A stretch of DNA of 64,000 bases from Halobacteriovoraceae bacterium. Its GTDB lineage: Bacteria; Bdellovibrionota; Bacteriovoracia; Bacteriovoracales; Bacteriovoracaceae. The stretch lies in assembly GCA_020635115.1 (NCBI GenBank), contig JACKAK010000001.1:310001-374000 (forward strand), written 5' to 3'. A model generated the notes under the pieces. It ran no database searches. It was not told where the DNA came from and saw only the letters and a program-made list of their open reading frames with translations. Numbering within the stretch: position 1 is the stretch's first letter; each line of letters starts with the position of its first letter. Made by a program: the position numbers and the translations under genes. This document shows positions 8,645 through 17,441 of this stretch, piece after piece.

Positions 8645-9724
8645 ATGGCCAATGAAAAAATACACAACACAACTTTTATCTTAAACAACGAGCAATTTTC
8701 TATGAGAAAAATAATATATTCTATACTTACAGATATTCTTTTATGGTCCTATACAATTTTAGCTGTATACAAAATAATCTTACAAAGAATTATTTTAAAT
8801 CTTAGACATATAGAATTTTCATGGATTGAACCAAGTTTTGCGCTTAGTGCAGGAATTTCAGTCGCTGGACTCCTCTATTTTATACCTCGGTTTTCAATTG
8901 GTAAGGCCATCTTTAAAATTGAAAAAACAATCGACCCTAATAAAGGTTTATCAAGAAATCCCTTCTTTTGGATCGGTTTTTTTATGCTTGTTGTAACTTT
9001 TATTGCAGGTCTAAATATCTCTCAAGTATCAATCTATGAATTTTTATCAGCAGATGGATTAAGTGGCGCTAAAAAAATATTTAAAGCACTCATTACTCCT
9101 AATTTTGGAATTTTTGAAGAAGCACTATTTGCTGCAATCGAAACGATCTATATGGCATTTATGGCCACAGCTCTTGCGATTCCATTTGCTTTTATTATTA
9201 GTTTTCTAGCAGCTAGAAATCTGATGAAAGACTCACGTCTAACAATGGCCATCTATTCTCTCACAAGGTTTATCTTAAATGTTACCAGATCTTTAGAACC
9301 ACTTGTTTGGGCCATTATTTTTTCAGTGTGGGTTGGAATTGGACCTTTTGCAGGGATGCTGGCCCTTATGCTTCATTCCATTTCTTCGCTTGCTAAACTT
9401 TATTCAGAGCAAATTGAAAATATTAATGAGGGCCCGATTGAAGCGATGACCGCCACAGGAGCACATCCTATTCAAATTATATGGTTTGGAGTTGTACCTC
9501 AAATCGTTCTACCTTTCTTGTCTTTTACAATCTATAGATGGGATATAAATGTGAGGATGGCCACAATTATTGGTTTAGTTGGAGGAGGAGGAATTGGTAC
9601 TATGCTTATGCAATACCAAGGTCTGGCAAAGTGGAATGAAGTGGGACTCCTAGCTGTTGTTATCGCGGCCATTGTTTGGGCGATGGATTGGTTGTCTTCG
9701 AAAATAAGAGAATCTATCAAATAA
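8645..9724 (+). CDS. phnE: Phosphonate-type ABC transporter permease, PhnE family
   Basis: A 359-residue membrane protein. The N-terminal 120 residues carry three hydrophobic segments beyond the usual PhnE core (about 260 residues). The core has the binding-protein-dependent permease domain with the EAA loop EAMTATGAHPIQIIWFGVVPQ, the contact to the ATPase, followed by RWDINVRMATIIGLVGGGGIG, a PhnE hallmark. It starts 11 bases after phnC and completes the three-gene transporter. No terminator is evident after it. Confidence 0.88.
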   Translation: MANEKIHNTTFILNNEQFSMRKIIYSILTDILLWSYTILAVYKIILQRIILNLRHIEFSWIEPSFALSAGISVAGLLYFIPRFSIGKAIFKIEKTIDPNKGLSRNPFFWIGFFMLVVTFIAGLNISQVSIYEFLSADGLSGAKKIFKALITPNFGIFEEALFAAIETIYMAFMATALAIPFAFIISFLAARNLMKDSRLTMAIYSLTRFILNVTRSLEPLVWAIIFSVWVGIGPFAGMLALMLHSISSLAKLYSEQIENINEGPIEAMTATGAHPIQIIWFGVVPQIVLPFLSFTIYRWDINVRMATIIGLVGGGGIGTMLMQYQGLAKWNEVGLLAVVIAAIVWAMDWLSSKIRESIK

Positions 9725-9864
9725 TATAATCCTGAAAACTCTAATATTTCTGGACAAAAATAGTCATACTGATTTACTTCAATATGTTCAGTGCGCCCGT
9801 TTACAAATGCTATGATTTGAGCAAAACTGGTGCTAATATTAAAAGATATTTAAGGGAGATTTTG

Positions 9865-10353
9865 ATGCCATCATTTGATCTTGTGTCTTCAATGGACATG
9901 GGTGAGTTAAAGAATGCAATTAATATGGCCCAAAAGCAAATATCAGGGCGTTATGATTTTAAAGGTGCTAAATGTGACATCATCCTTAAAAATGATAATG
10001 AACTAGAAATCATTGGAGAGAGTGAATATCAAGTAAAAACTGCACTTTCTATTCTTTACAATAATATGGGAAAAAGGGGCCTTTCTTTAAAAGGTATCGA
10101 CCCACAAGATATAAATCCATCCGGTCTAAAGTTACATAAACAACAAATTATAGTTCGTTCTGGAATAGATAAAGAAAAAGGTAAAATCATCAATAAAATC
10201 ATCAAAGATTCAAAACTAAAGATCACTTCTCAGTATCTAGATGAAAAAATTAGACTTACTGGAAAAAAAATTGATGATTTGCAATCTGCTTTCAAGCTCC
10301 TAAAAGAGCATAAAGATATTGATATCCCCTTAGGTATGGAGAATATGAAATAA
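9865..10353 (+). CDS. yajQ: YajQ family nucleotide/cyclic-di-GMP-binding protein
   Basis: A 162-residue protein matching the YajQ (UPF0234) family along its length: MPSFDLVSSMDMGELKNA, QISGRYDFKGAKCDI, GKRGLSLKGIDPQDINPSG and KIKDS-type C-terminal half with SQYLDEKIRLTGKK. Family members have two ferredoxin-like domains; a Xanthomonas member binds cyclic di-GMP and works with a transcription factor, while others bind tRNA or nucleotides. An upstream ATG at 9784 would add 27 residues absent from the family, while the ATG at 9865 has AGGGAG correctly placed. Its stop overlaps the start of the HIT gene. Confidence 0.9.
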   Translation: MPSFDLVSSMDMGELKNAINMAQKQISGRYDFKGAKCDIILKNDNELEIIGESEYQVKTALSILYNNMGKRGLSLKGIDPQDINPSGLKLHKQQIIVRSGIDKEKGKIINKIIKDSKLKITSQYLDEKIRLTGKKIDDLQSAFKLLKEHKDIDIPLGMENMK

Positions 10354-10778
10354 TGTTTACTTTAGATGAACGATTAGAAAGTGAGTTTGTTCTTATTGGG
10401 CAAACAGAGGTCTGTGAGGTACTTGTCAAAAAAAATAGTGAGGTCCCATGGGTTGTTTTAGTTCCCAAAGTAGAAAATGTCTCAGAATATTATGAACTTC
10501 ATCATGGTGTCCAATTTATTTTGCTTGATGAAATAAACTTCTTTTCTAAATTTATGAAGAATAAATTTGAAGCCGATAAAATCAATATCGCAATGTTTGG
10601 AAACATCGTCCCACAGCTACATGTTCACATTGTTGCCAGATTTAAAACTGATCGTTTCTGGCCAGGAAATATTATTGGTCATGAACTTGAGGAAGAACAC
10701 GATAAATCTGAAAAAATTATAAGTGGGATAAAAGAAGTTTTAGCTTCTAAAGATTCATTTGTAGTTCATCAGACCTAG
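10353..10778 (+). CDS. HIT-family (histidine triad) protein
   Basis: A 141-residue protein with the HIT-like signature NIVPQLHVHIVARF near residue 86; the two His of HxHxxxR are present. It belongs to the short proteobacterial HIT subgroup with a FWPGN tail after the triad. HIT proteins hydrolyse dinucleoside polyphosphates or nucleotide phosphoramidates; the substrate here is unknown. It starts at the base that ends yajQ (TAATG) and is probably co-translated with it. Its stop codon lies in the stem of a terminator-like hairpin. Confidence 0.85.
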   Translation: MFTLDERLESEFVLIGQTEVCEVLVKKNSEVPWVVLVPKVENVSEYYELHHGVQFILLDEINFFSKFMKNKFEADKINIAMFGNIVPQLHVHIVARFKTDRFWPGNIIGHELEEEHDKSEKIISGIKEVLASKDSFVVHQT

Positions 10779-10803
10779 TTTTTGAATCCATTCAAGAACT
10801 AGG
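10774..10803. terminator. Terminator-like hairpin between the HIT and ThiF genes
   Basis: CCTAGTTTTTGAA and TTCAAGAACTAGG pair as a 13-bp stem with one mismatch and a four-base loop. The stem starts in the stop codon of the HIT gene and lies between convergent genes, so it may end transcription in both directions. There is no long T run directly after it on the plus strand, so its strength is uncertain. Confidence 0.55.
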
Positions 10804-10829
10804 CAGCTAACATTTCTTAAGTGAAATCT

Positions 10830-11798
10830 TTAGATTTTAACAAAGTTGCCATTTTGATTCATATTTTTTGGCATCTTTTCAAGTTCTCTTCTTTTATCTG
10901 TCTCTTTGGTCATTTTCTTCACGAGTCGTCTTACAAAAAACATTTTTAAAAGCATAATAGGATTTCGGTAACCAAATGGCATCCATCGTTTTTTCATTTT
11001 ATATCCATAAGCATCTATTTGAACGGAAAAGGGAGCGGCCAAAACGTGTCCACGTTTGAGTAAAATTTTCATGGCCTCTGTTGCACAAATTGCCGAAGCA
11101 ATATTGATTCCCATTGGAGTTGATGGGACTAGATGGGTTGCTAAATCAACACGTGATGGGTCTATAATATGCGGACGGTGTAAAAGACTAGGTGCAACTC
11201 CTAAAACAAATCTTGTAACTTTCTCTAATTGTGTTTTGGCCTTATGTGTACCAAAGTAATCAGCAAAACTCATGTTTCCTTTTTTTGGTATGAAATTAAT
11301 CATGGCAGAGCTCATACCCATAGGCCCAACATTTACGGCCGGAATTTTAAGTTCCCAAAGTCTTTTAAAGAGAACTTCTCTTAAGTCTTGAACAAAAAGA
11401 TCTAGACTATCAATATAAAGGTCAACGTCTTTTAAAAACAGATCAATATTGTCTTCTGTTATTCCTTTATCAAAAGTAGTGATTTCAAGCTCAGGATTTA
11501 TATCAAGGGCCATTTGTTTTAATGTTTGAACTTTAGATTCACCCAAAGTCGTAATATTGGCACCAGCTTGACGATTAAAATTTGCTAGTTCAAAATTGTC
11601 TAAATCTGCTATATGAAATTTTCCAACACCAAGTCGAACAAGTGTTAAAAAATGAGTTCCACCAACTCCACCCATACCACCTATAGCGACTCTAGAATTT
11701 CTAAGTATTTGTGCCTCTTCTGGGGTTATCCAACCCAAGTTTCTCTCAAAAGCTCTGTGATAGTTAAATTTTTCTTTATTTTCTGCTCCAGTACTCAT
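10830..11798 (-). CDS. ThiF/MoeB/HesA-family E1-like adenylyltransferase
   Basis: A 322-residue Rossmann protein. The nucleotide-binding loop GGMGGVGG lies near residue 40, followed by IADLDNFELANFNRQ, which holds the Asp and the Arg that activate ATP in the ThiF/MoeB/E1 fold. Such enzymes adenylate the C-terminal glycine of ubiquitin-like sulfur carriers or related substrates. I find neither the two CxxC zinc pairs nor a recognisable catalytic Cys: the one Cys I see (SAICATEAM) sits in a helix. The C-terminus (KKRWMPFGYRNPIMLLKMFFVRRLVKK) is basic and hydrophobic. AGGGAG precedes the ATG. No sulfur-carrier gene is nearby, so the substrate is unknown. Confidence 0.85.
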   Translation of the reverse strand: MSTGAENKEKFNYHRAFERNLGWITPEEAQILRNSRVAIGGMGGVGGTHFLTLVRLGVGKFHIADLDNFELANFNRQAGANITTLGESKVQTLKQMALDINPELEITTFDKGITEDNIDLFLKDVDLYIDSLDLFVQDLREVLFKRLWELKIPAVNVGPMGMSSAMINFIPKKGNMSFADYFGTHKAKTQLEKVTRFVLGVAPSLLHRPHIIDPSRVDLATHLVPSTPMGINIASAICATEAMKILLKRGHVLAAPFSVQIDAYGYKMKKRWMPFGYRNPIMLLKMFFVRRLVKKMTKETDKRRELEKMPKNMNQNGNFVKI

Positions 11799-11883
11799 GA
11801 CATCTCCCTATTTGGTGTTAATCATACTATTTGAATCAATTATGACCTAATTTAAAAAAAATTTCAGAATTATGAGAAAATAC

Positions 11884-11990
11884 TAGACGTCATATTTATT
11901 TTTTTTAAACGTATAATATCAATTACTTAATAAGATCTTTTGCTCACTATTTTCTCGCTTTTTATATTATAATAAAATTTATAGACGTCA
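11884..11990 (+). promoter_or_regulatory. Divergent promoter region with two copies of TAGACGTCA
   Basis: The 205-base gap between the divergent ThiF-like and TIGR02147 genes holds the nine-base word TAGACGTCA at 11884-11892 and again at 11982-11990; each contains the palindrome GACGTC. A possible promoter for the TIGR02147 gene lies between them: TTGCTC (11940-11945), a 17-base spacer and TATATT (11963-11968). The second copy lies just downstream of this -10, where a repressor would sit. An operator role is inference. Confidence 0.4.
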
Positions 11991-12003
11991 ATTCGAGGCC
12001 AAG

Positions 12004-12837
12004 ATGATACGACCGAATGTTTTTGCATATGCCAACTATAAACAATATATTGAGGACATGATGTCCTACAAAAAAGGACTTTCACCCAATTATTCTTATC
12101 GAAAATTATCAAAAGATTGCGGCTATACAACTTCTGACCATTTTAGACAGATTATCAAAGGTAAGAAAAAAATGGGCCAAGGAGGTCCTGAAAAAATCAT
12201 CAAAGTATTCAATCTCAAAACCAAAGAAGGACAATTTTTTAAAGACCTGGTTGATTTCAATCAAGCAAAAAATCATGAACAGAGAAATAAATATTTAAAA
12301 ACTTTACTAACATACGAAGAATTCAGACTAAAAAATCCTCTCATGGAAGCACAATACCTCTACTTTTCTAAATGGTACTACTTAGCTATTAGAGAACTTG
12401 CACAAATTATCTCCTTCAAAGATGATCCAGAATGGATTGCTTCGGCCTTAAATCCTGCAATTTCACCGGCCCAAGCAGTAGAGGCACTGATCAATCTCCA
12501 AAAATTAGAATACTTAGAGAGAAATGAATTTGGTTTTCTGGTCCAAGGAGGAGGAAAAACAATTGATATGTCTGGAGAAATTTTCTCAACAGGAGCAATT
12601 AACTATCACTTTGAGATGATTGACAAAGCAAAGGAAAGTATTGAAAGATTTGACCGTGAACACAGAAACCTGACAACTCTAACAATACCTTTCAATCTAT
12701 CGCGAATGGAAAAAATGAAAGAGCTTATTTACGAATTCCAAAAACAACTTATAGAACAATTTGAAGGTGATGTTGAAAATGATCAGATATATCAATTAAA
12801 TATCCAGTGTTTCCCTCTTTCTAATAAAATTAAATAA
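12004..12837 (+). CDS. TIGR02147-family protein (putative transcriptional regulator)
   Basis: A 277-residue protein of the TIGR02147 family, expanded in Bdellovibrio, Fibrobacter and relatives. It has the family N-terminus PNVFAYANYKQYI, a helix-turn-helix-like stretch SYRKLSKDCGYTTSDHFRQIIKGKKKMGQGG, a middle helical domain with WYYLAIRELAQI, and the typical end YQLNIQCFPLS. The family is annotated as regulators, but targets are generally not known. GAGG five bases before the ATG supports the start. It is divergent from the ThiF-like gene and may control itself through the repeats upstream. Confidence 0.9.
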   Translation: MIRPNVFAYANYKQYIEDMMSYKKGLSPNYSYRKLSKDCGYTTSDHFRQIIKGKKKMGQGGPEKIIKVFNLKTKEGQFFKDLVDFNQAKNHEQRNKYLKTLLTYEEFRLKNPLMEAQYLYFSKWYYLAIRELAQIISFKDDPEWIASALNPAISPAQAVEALINLQKLEYLERNEFGFLVQGGGKTIDMSGEIFSTGAINYHFEMIDKAKESIERFDREHRNLTTLTIPFNLSRMEKMKELIYEFQKQLIEQFEGDVENDQIYQLNIQCFPLSNKIK

Positions 12838-12986
12838 TTCCAATAAGTGAAAAGCTCAGATTTTTGGCGGTTTGTCCTTTAATTCCTGATAACTGAACTC
12901 AATAATTGCAAGGGGTTACTCTTTGTTCTATTACGTAAAGTACTTTCAATTTATTATTGTCAAATAAGAATGAAAAAAGAGTTTTT

Positions 12987-14567
12987 ATGAAACCAATATC
13001 GATAATTTTCTTCTTCTTTTATTTCCTCCTATCTTGTGAACAAGGGAAAGAGGGAAACTCTACAATTATTGGAAACCCTTTAACAAAAACGGCACAATTT
13101 TTGGATAAAAATAATAATTCATATATCAGATTTGACGAGGCGTATACACAATCTCTTTTGGCCGGAAATTCTATTGGGAAAAAAATAAATGACAACGAAA
13201 TAAATCTAGAAAAAAATAATTTAAGTCTGATTGATTACAATCAAGATCACATATTTGATGAGCTTGAATATCAAACATTTCTTAACTATCGTACGCAAAT
13301 ATTTGAAAACCAAGATGGAAATTATCTGTGTACTAATGAAGAACTTTTTAATGATTTTTTTAAGCTCACTGATGGATATTTTTACTTTGACGAGTTCTGG
13401 CCGGGAAAATTATCTTCAAATCTCTATAATAGTAAATGTTTAACTTCCTCTTATAATCAACTGCTTCTTAAGGCACTTGAAGCAATAGACCAAAACAAAG
13501 ACGGACAATACGATTCAAATGAATTTCATAGACTCTATGGCCATATTAATGGTTACAAAGATCCAAATGATTTAGATAATCTATTTGGAAATAATATGGG
13601 AAAACATTTTTTTAATCTTTGGAACATGGACCATAGAGGAATTTTGCCCAGAACACTTACTTATGAAAATGTGATGACAGGTGCCATCTTAGGCATTTCA
13701 TTTTCTTCATGGAGAAATAATTCAAGGTTTATTAGGCAATGGATTAAAGATGAGATGTATTCATTTCAAATTAATAGAGTAAGTATGTCTATTTCACTTC
13801 TTTATCCTATTTATGGGATTGGAGAAAATTATCGTGGACCAATTCCAGATAAACAAGAATATCCTATTGCCGACAATAAAGATTTATCTCAATTTGATTT
13901 GAACGAAGATGGAGTTTTTAATTTTGTAGATAAAATTGGAATAGACTACTTAACTCATATATTATTTTTGAATAAATCTTCCAAATGCACTTACACCAGT
14001 TGGAACTACTCTATTTTTAGCGTTGAAAGAGAATGTGAAGAAGGTGTTAAATACATAGATAGGGATTTCTTCACTTTTCCTTTTGAAAAAAATGAGATCT
14101 ATTTCACAAACATTAGGATAGAAAATGATCCAGAAGGAAAACTAAAATCTCAAAGATTTTTTTATAAAACACTGCAACGTATTCTACCATACTCCCTCAA
14201 ACATCGAAAATACATGACTGATATTTTTCTTGAAAATAATTTGGAATTCCCAAGAAATGATCTCTTCGTAAATTCAGATATAGGTAATATCTTACTTAAA
14301 AATTATGATGGAAATTATTACGATCATCCTCTTATGAGTTATGATTATCCTGATGATGTCTATAATCCTGATATTTCATGTAACCTTTTGGCCTCTTATA
14401 TTAAAAATATGGACTACTCAATCAAACTTGAATCGAATGAAGTTCAAGAAAAATATTTTATAGAAAAGGAAAGTCTTAAAAAGGACATTTTATCTGACGA
14501 AACAATTGCTCAAGATTTACAGAATAATGACCTCTCAAAAGATGTCCTTTCACACTTTTTGAAATAA
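12987..14567 (+). CDS. Lipoprotein with EF-hand-like calcium-binding loops
   Basis: A 526-residue protein with a lipoprotein signal peptide (IIFFFFYFLLSC, lipid-attached Cys at about 17). It has several Asp/Asn-rich loops with the DxNxDG-type pattern of EF-hands or dockerin repeats: DKNNNSYIRFDEA, DYNQDHIFDELEY, DQNKDGQYDSNEF and DLNEDGVFNFVDK, each followed by a helix with acidic ends. This suggests a surface or periplasmic protein stabilised by calcium. The rest resembles nothing I know. The frame opens at a TTG (12957), but the signal peptide and a GAG five bases upstream favour ATG 12987. Confidence 0.7.
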   Translation: MKPISIIFFFFYFLLSCEQGKEGNSTIIGNPLTKTAQFLDKNNNSYIRFDEAYTQSLLAGNSIGKKINDNEINLEKNNLSLIDYNQDHIFDELEYQTFLNYRTQIFENQDGNYLCTNEELFNDFFKLTDGYFYFDEFWPGKLSSNLYNSKCLTSSYNQLLLKALEAIDQNKDGQYDSNEFHRLYGHINGYKDPNDLDNLFGNNMGKHFFNLWNMDHRGILPRTLTYENVMTGAILGISFSSWRNNSRFIRQWIKDEMYSFQINRVSMSISLLYPIYGIGENYRGPIPDKQEYPIADNKDLSQFDLNEDGVFNFVDKIGIDYLTHILFLNKSSKCTYTSWNYSIFSVERECEEGVKYIDRDFFTFPFEKNEIYFTNIRIENDPEGKLKSQRFFYKTLQRILPYSLKHRKYMTDIFLENNLEFPRNDLFVNSDIGNILLKNYDGNYYDHPLMSYDYPDDVYNPDISCNLLASYIKNMDYSIKLESNEVQEKYFIEKESLKKDILSDETIAQDLQNNDLSKDVLSHFLK

Positions 14568-14659
14568 TAAGTCTGAAATGCCCTTCTAAAAAGTCCTCTG
14601 CCATGTGCATTGACACTATCTCTTTTGATTGAAAAAATGCGCTAAAAAAGGATGCATAT

Positions 14660-15094
14660 ATGAAACGTTTAATCATTATTTTTGTGTTTCTTAGTTCTTG
14701 TTCAGGAACGCGACCAAAAGATCTCGGAACTAAAGAGGGAAAACTACTCTCTTGTCCAGAAAAACCAAATTGTGTAAGCTCTTTTGCTGATCCCTCTGAT
14801 TCAGAACACTATATTAAACCAATTGATGCTAGCAAATATTGGGATAAGGCCTACACGGCAATTCAATCAATTCTTCAGAATGATAAAGTCAATTTTAAAA
14901 AATCAGAAAAGTATTTTTATGCCGAATATGTCTCAACTATTTTTAGATTTGTAGATGATGTGGAGTTTTATTTTGATGAAGAAAAAAAAATTATTCATAT
15001 GCGAAGTGCTTCAAGGATAGGACATTCGGACTTTGGAGTTAATAGAGAGAGAATGGAAATGATTCGTTTAAAATTCATTCAAAATGAATATTAG
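14660..15094 (+). CDS. DUF1499 lipoprotein
   Basis: A 144-residue protein with a short lipoprotein signal (IIIFVFLSSCSG, Cys at 14). It matches DUF1499 well: LSCPEKPNCVSSFA, HYIKPID, FRFVDDVEFYFDEEKKIIHMRSASRIGHSDFGVNRERMEMIR. The family is widespread in proteobacteria and plastids and has no established function. AAGGA stands eight bases before the ATG. Its stop overlaps the stop of the convergent 63-residue gene by four bases. Confidence 0.9.
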   Translation: MKRLIIIFVFLSSCSGTRPKDLGTKEGKLLSCPEKPNCVSSFADPSDSEHYIKPIDASKYWDKAYTAIQSILQNDKVNFKKSEKYFYAEYVSTIFRFVDDVEFYFDEEKKIIHMRSASRIGHSDFGVNRERMEMIRLKFIQNEY

Positions 15095-15282
15095 GTATTT
15101 TCTTTTTTAAATTTATCTTTTCTGTTGTATTTTGACTTATCTCTATGCACTCTTTGCTGTTTTGTCGAAGGGGCCTTTGTTGATTTTAAAAATAAAAAAA
15201 TTTGAAGACAAACTTCACAATTGTATTTAGGCAATTTTTTCCCTTTATATTTTTTATGTTTTTCACAAATGAGTTCTTTCAT
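15091..15282 (-). CDS. Small Cys/His protein, probable zinc-binding
   Basis: A 63-residue, very basic protein. Its first half has C-x2-H then C-x2-C (ICEKHKKY... YNCEVCLQIF), a pattern seen in small bacterial and phage zinc-knuckle-like proteins of unknown role. The tail is rich in Lys, Arg and Gln and could bind nucleic acid; this is inference. AGGT is seven to eight bases before the ATG. The convergent four-base overlap with the DUF1499 gene fits the compact style of this genome. Confidence 0.6.
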   Translation of the reverse strand: MKELICEKHKKYKGKKLPKYNCEVCLQIFLFLKSTKAPSTKQQRVHRDKSKYNRKDKFKKENT

Positions 15283-15378
15283 ATTTATACCTATGTTTTA
15301 AATTCTACTCTAAAATTAAAAATTTTTCCTACATTATAAATTTTAGTCTTGTGATAGAATAAAGACCTCAGGTATTTT

Positions 15379-16644
15379 ATGAAACTATTAGCACTCATTA
15401 TCTTTTTTAACGTAATAAATTGTTTTGCAGCACAAGACAGGTTTTCTTTATCTTTTGGCCCCGTTAGAGTTGGTGAATCTAGAATTCCAATTAATATTGA
15501 AGATTTTTCTCATATCGTAAAAAGCTCAAAATATAAAATTCAAGCAAAATTTGAAAAGAATTCTGTACAGTGGATTAGGAATGAACACAATCTGCTCACT
15601 CCAAGGGCCAGATTTTCGATTAAAATTTTTCATCCTGATAAGAAACTTCTCATTCAATACTTAGGTCGAACGATCACGCTACAAAAGTCTGAACATTATT
15701 TGAAAACAGATATATACGTACCACTGTTTACACCTTCTACTATAAATATTTTTGAGCAATCCAAAAATGTCGCTCAAATTACATTTCATAGTCGTCCTCC
15801 AATTGATAAAACAGAGACAAAACTCATCGACTACTCCTGTATTCGCTATAAACTCAATTTTGAAGGTATTGAAAATGACTACGTTTCAGTTGGTTGCCAT
15901 ATGGAAAGAATCGGCAAGCTTGGAAAAGAAACACCAAGACTTGAGGTAACTTGGACTACCACAAATTATAAAACAGTTGATGGAGCTGAACCACCTTACA
16001 TGACCGTTCTCACCTCTTCAGAACCTTCAATAATTCCTGTCATTGATCCACATGGAAATAAAAAAGATATTACATTAACTGCAAATCTTCCTAAAAGAAT
16101 ACATAGAGTAAATACGGCCTGGGGTTTTGGCCCATATCTCTTTCGTTCACAAAGATTAGGTCAAACTCGTGATTATGATTGGGCACCTTCGGCGATGTTC
16201 TATGGAAAGTTCGAGTTTGACAACACAACTTCTCTTCGTTTTTTTGATGCTGCTGTTTTGAGAGATTCTCTTTTTAATAATTTTGGACTTTATTTCGCTT
16301 ACGAACTTGCAGAAGTTTTTGATAAAAGAATCTCAATTATTCCACTTCTTGGAATACAAGGTCTCACTTTTAGATACGGCCCTAAGGGTGAAGTAAAAAC
16401 CGATCTGATTTATCCTCAAGGCTTTGAATTCAGTTTCCGCCATCCCTTTGGCCTTAAGAACTATGTTTTAGGTGGAGGAATGTTTCTAGATGCCTCAAGC
16501 GTTTATGACTATTCGAATGCTTGGATTCGTTTCGGAAAAGGTATTTTTTGGGAATTAAATTACATTAGCTGGGATGACAAGGCCGGAGATAAAACTGCCA
16601 TGTATGGGATTTCAGTAGGTCTACCACTAGTCTCTTTTTTTTAA
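15379..16644 (+). CDS. Secreted protein with probable outer-membrane beta-barrel C-terminus
   Basis: A 421-residue protein with a signal peptide (LLALIIFFNVINCFAAQ). The first 210 residues look like beta-sandwich sequence; the rest alternates aromatic and polar residues in strands such as AWGFGPYLFRSQRL, FGLYFAYELAEVF and GKGIFWELNYISWDD, and ends in LPLVSFF with a terminal Phe, the signal for BAM-dependent barrel insertion. Two Cys (YSCIRYK, VGCHMER) may form a disulfide. I do not recognise the family. AGG precedes the ATG by seven bases. Confidence 0.6.
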   Translation: MKLLALIIFFNVINCFAAQDRFSLSFGPVRVGESRIPINIEDFSHIVKSSKYKIQAKFEKNSVQWIRNEHNLLTPRARFSIKIFHPDKKLLIQYLGRTITLQKSEHYLKTDIYVPLFTPSTINIFEQSKNVAQITFHSRPPIDKTETKLIDYSCIRYKLNFEGIENDYVSVGCHMERIGKLGKETPRLEVTWTTTNYKTVDGAEPPYMTVLTSSEPSIIPVIDPHGNKKDITLTANLPKRIHRVNTAWGFGPYLFRSQRLGQTRDYDWAPSAMFYGKFEFDNTTSLRFFDAAVLRDSLFNNFGLYFAYELAEVFDKRISIIPLLGIQGLTFRYGPKGEVKTDLIYPQGFEFSFRHPFGLKNYVLGGGMFLDASSVYDYSNAWIRFGKGIFWELNYISWDDKAGDKTAMYGISVGLPLVSFF

Positions 16645-16670
16645 GCATAATTTATTTAATATATTACAGT

Positions 16671-16699
16671 TTGACTCTTGTTGTTAGAAAGTTTATCTA
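16671..16699 (+). promoter_or_regulatory. Possible sigma-70-type promoter
   Basis: TTGACT (five of six consensus bases) at 16671-16676 with a 17-base spacer and a weak TATCTA at 16694-16699, 30 bases before the start of the 233-residue secreted protein. The same TTGACT -35 appears before rnpB and before the TonB-dependent receptor gene. The poor -10 keeps this tentative. Confidence 0.35.
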
Positions 16700-16729
16700 T
16701 ACATTTTCCTCCAAACGTTGAGATCAAAA

Positions 16730-17431
16730 ATGAGAATTTTATGTTTATCTCTATTTTTACTTATTTCAAAAAATCTACTTGCCCAAAGAAGAATCGATTC
16801 AAATCATTCAATGAGAAAAGAATATAAATGTTCAAATTTAATGATAAATCAATTTCAATTTAAAAAACTACAATTTGATCAATATTTAAAAAAAAATCCT
16901 ACTGAACACGAAATTAGAGAACATGTTCTTACATCTGCTCCCTACGTGATCGATGTTATTTTCGATAGATACAATAAAGAAATCACTCACATGGAAAAAA
17001 GAAAATATCGTATTAAAGAAATTAAAAAAACCTATCAAATATTATCCTGTCCAGTGTGTTCTGGTTCGAGTGTTATTTTAAGAAGAGTATTACTTGTTTT
17101 ATTAAAATCATTTCCTAATATAGAGTCACTTATAAAAATTGCTAAGACCAAAGATTCTATAGGTGATTCTGGGTATCTCCATGATTTTATAATAATTGAA
17201 AACTACTATGGTAAAGATAATCATCTCATTATTGATCCTACGATACGTCAGTTTTTTTATGGAAAAATTTTTAATCCAAAAAGAATTGAAAATAATATTC
17301 CACTAATTTTTGTAGGTTCTTTTCCTGAACTTGAAAGAATATATAAGGCAAATCTACCTCCAACATTTGACTCTAAAAGATGGTCTGATCAATATAGGGA
17401 TTACTATTTACTTGATGAAGAAAATTATTAA
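16730..17431 (+). CDS. Secreted protein, possible papain/transglutaminase-like fold
   Basis: A 233-residue protein with a signal peptide (ILCLSLFLLISKNLLAQ). I do not recognise a named family. Residues 105-190 show an ordered Cys...His...Asp pattern as in transglutaminase-like or papain-like proteins: SCPVCSGSSVILRRVLL, then YLHDFIIIENYY, then LIIDPTIRQFF, where HxFIII and IDPTxxQF sit where the His and Asp of the triad are expected. Function is inference only. The frame opens four codons earlier at a TTG; the ATG at 16730, with GAGA six bases before it, is preferred. Confidence 0.55.
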   Translation: MRILCLSLFLLISKNLLAQRRIDSNHSMRKEYKCSNLMINQFQFKKLQFDQYLKKNPTEHEIREHVLTSAPYVIDVIFDRYNKEITHMEKRKYRIKEIKKTYQILSCPVCSGSSVILRRVLLVLLKSFPNIESLIKIAKTKDSIGDSGYLHDFIIIENYYGKDNHLIIDPTIRQFFYGKIFNPKRIENNIPLIFVGSFPELERIYKANLPPTFDSKRWSDQYRDYYLLDEENY

Positions 17432-17441
17432 TATTCTATGC

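Noticed and set aside
9784..9864. Upstream extension of yajQ by 27 codons
   Set aside because: The family starts at MPSFDLV, and the ATG at 9865 has AGGGAG; the upstream ATG has none.
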